Part shown: positions 5,586-5,594 of the stretch, piece after piece | How the letters are laid out: the number at the start of each line of letters is the position of its first letter | How positions within the stretch are numbered: position 1 is the stretch's first letter | From: Clostridiales bacterium | Lineage (GTDB): Bacteria > Bacillota > Clostridia > Lachnospirales > WQUN01 | Direction of reading: 5' to 3' | Length of the DNA: 5,594 nt | NCBI GenBank assembly: GCA_031271275.1 | Contig: JAISWA010000238.1 | Location: forward strand, 1 to 5,594 | Made by a program: the position numbers and the translations under genes | The notes under the pieces: generated by a model | Databases searched by the model: none | What the model saw: the letters and a program-made list of their open reading frames with translations, nothing else | Told to the model about the DNA's origin: nothing

Positions 5586-5594
5586 ATGTGCCAC

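Overview
The window looks like chromosomal DNA of an anaerobic, moderately GC-rich Clostridia-type Firmicute or a close relative. This is an inference from four things: a secreted protein with copper-amine-oxidase-N-like 'stalk' repeats, purine-rich Shine-Dalgarno sites (AAGGA, AAAGGA), an A-tract/stem/T-tract terminator of Firmicutes style, and a DUF2298 membrane protein of a family I know mainly from Chloroflexi, Archaea and some Clostridia. All genes seen are on the + strand.

Layout. Bases 1-1209 are the 3' part of a secreted, multidomain surface protein: two stalk repeats, a Pro/Thr linker, a beta-rich module, a second linker and a C-terminal beta-rich domain. Bases 1210-1617 are intergenic. 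They hold a perfect 19-bp terminator hairpin, a promoter candidate that overlaps that hairpin, and one solo copy of a palindromic repeat just before the next gene. Bases 1618-5157 are a tight two-gene operon: an FAD-dependent amine-oxidase/HemY-like oxidoreductase with a TTG start, then a 734-residue polytopic membrane protein of the DUF2298 (YYY motif) family, starting on the base after the stop codon of the first. Bases 5158-5594 hold a dense cluster of the same palindromic repeat in alternating orientations with a nested 17-bp tandem repeat, and end in a Shine-Dalgarno-like stretch for a gene beyond the window.

How the genes may work together. The DUF2298 protein has the build of a GT-C type membrane glycosyltransferase: many membrane segments, an acidic motif in an early loop, and a soluble C-terminal domain. 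No member is biochemically defined to my knowledge. The oxidoreductase resembles a subfamily that I associate with polysaccharide or lipid-glycan loci rather than haem synthesis. The most reasonable reading is an uncharacterised envelope lipid or glycan modification pair, transcribed as one unit and flanked on both sides by the same repeat family. The cluster contains no defence system, CRISPR array, RNA gene or transposase that I can see.
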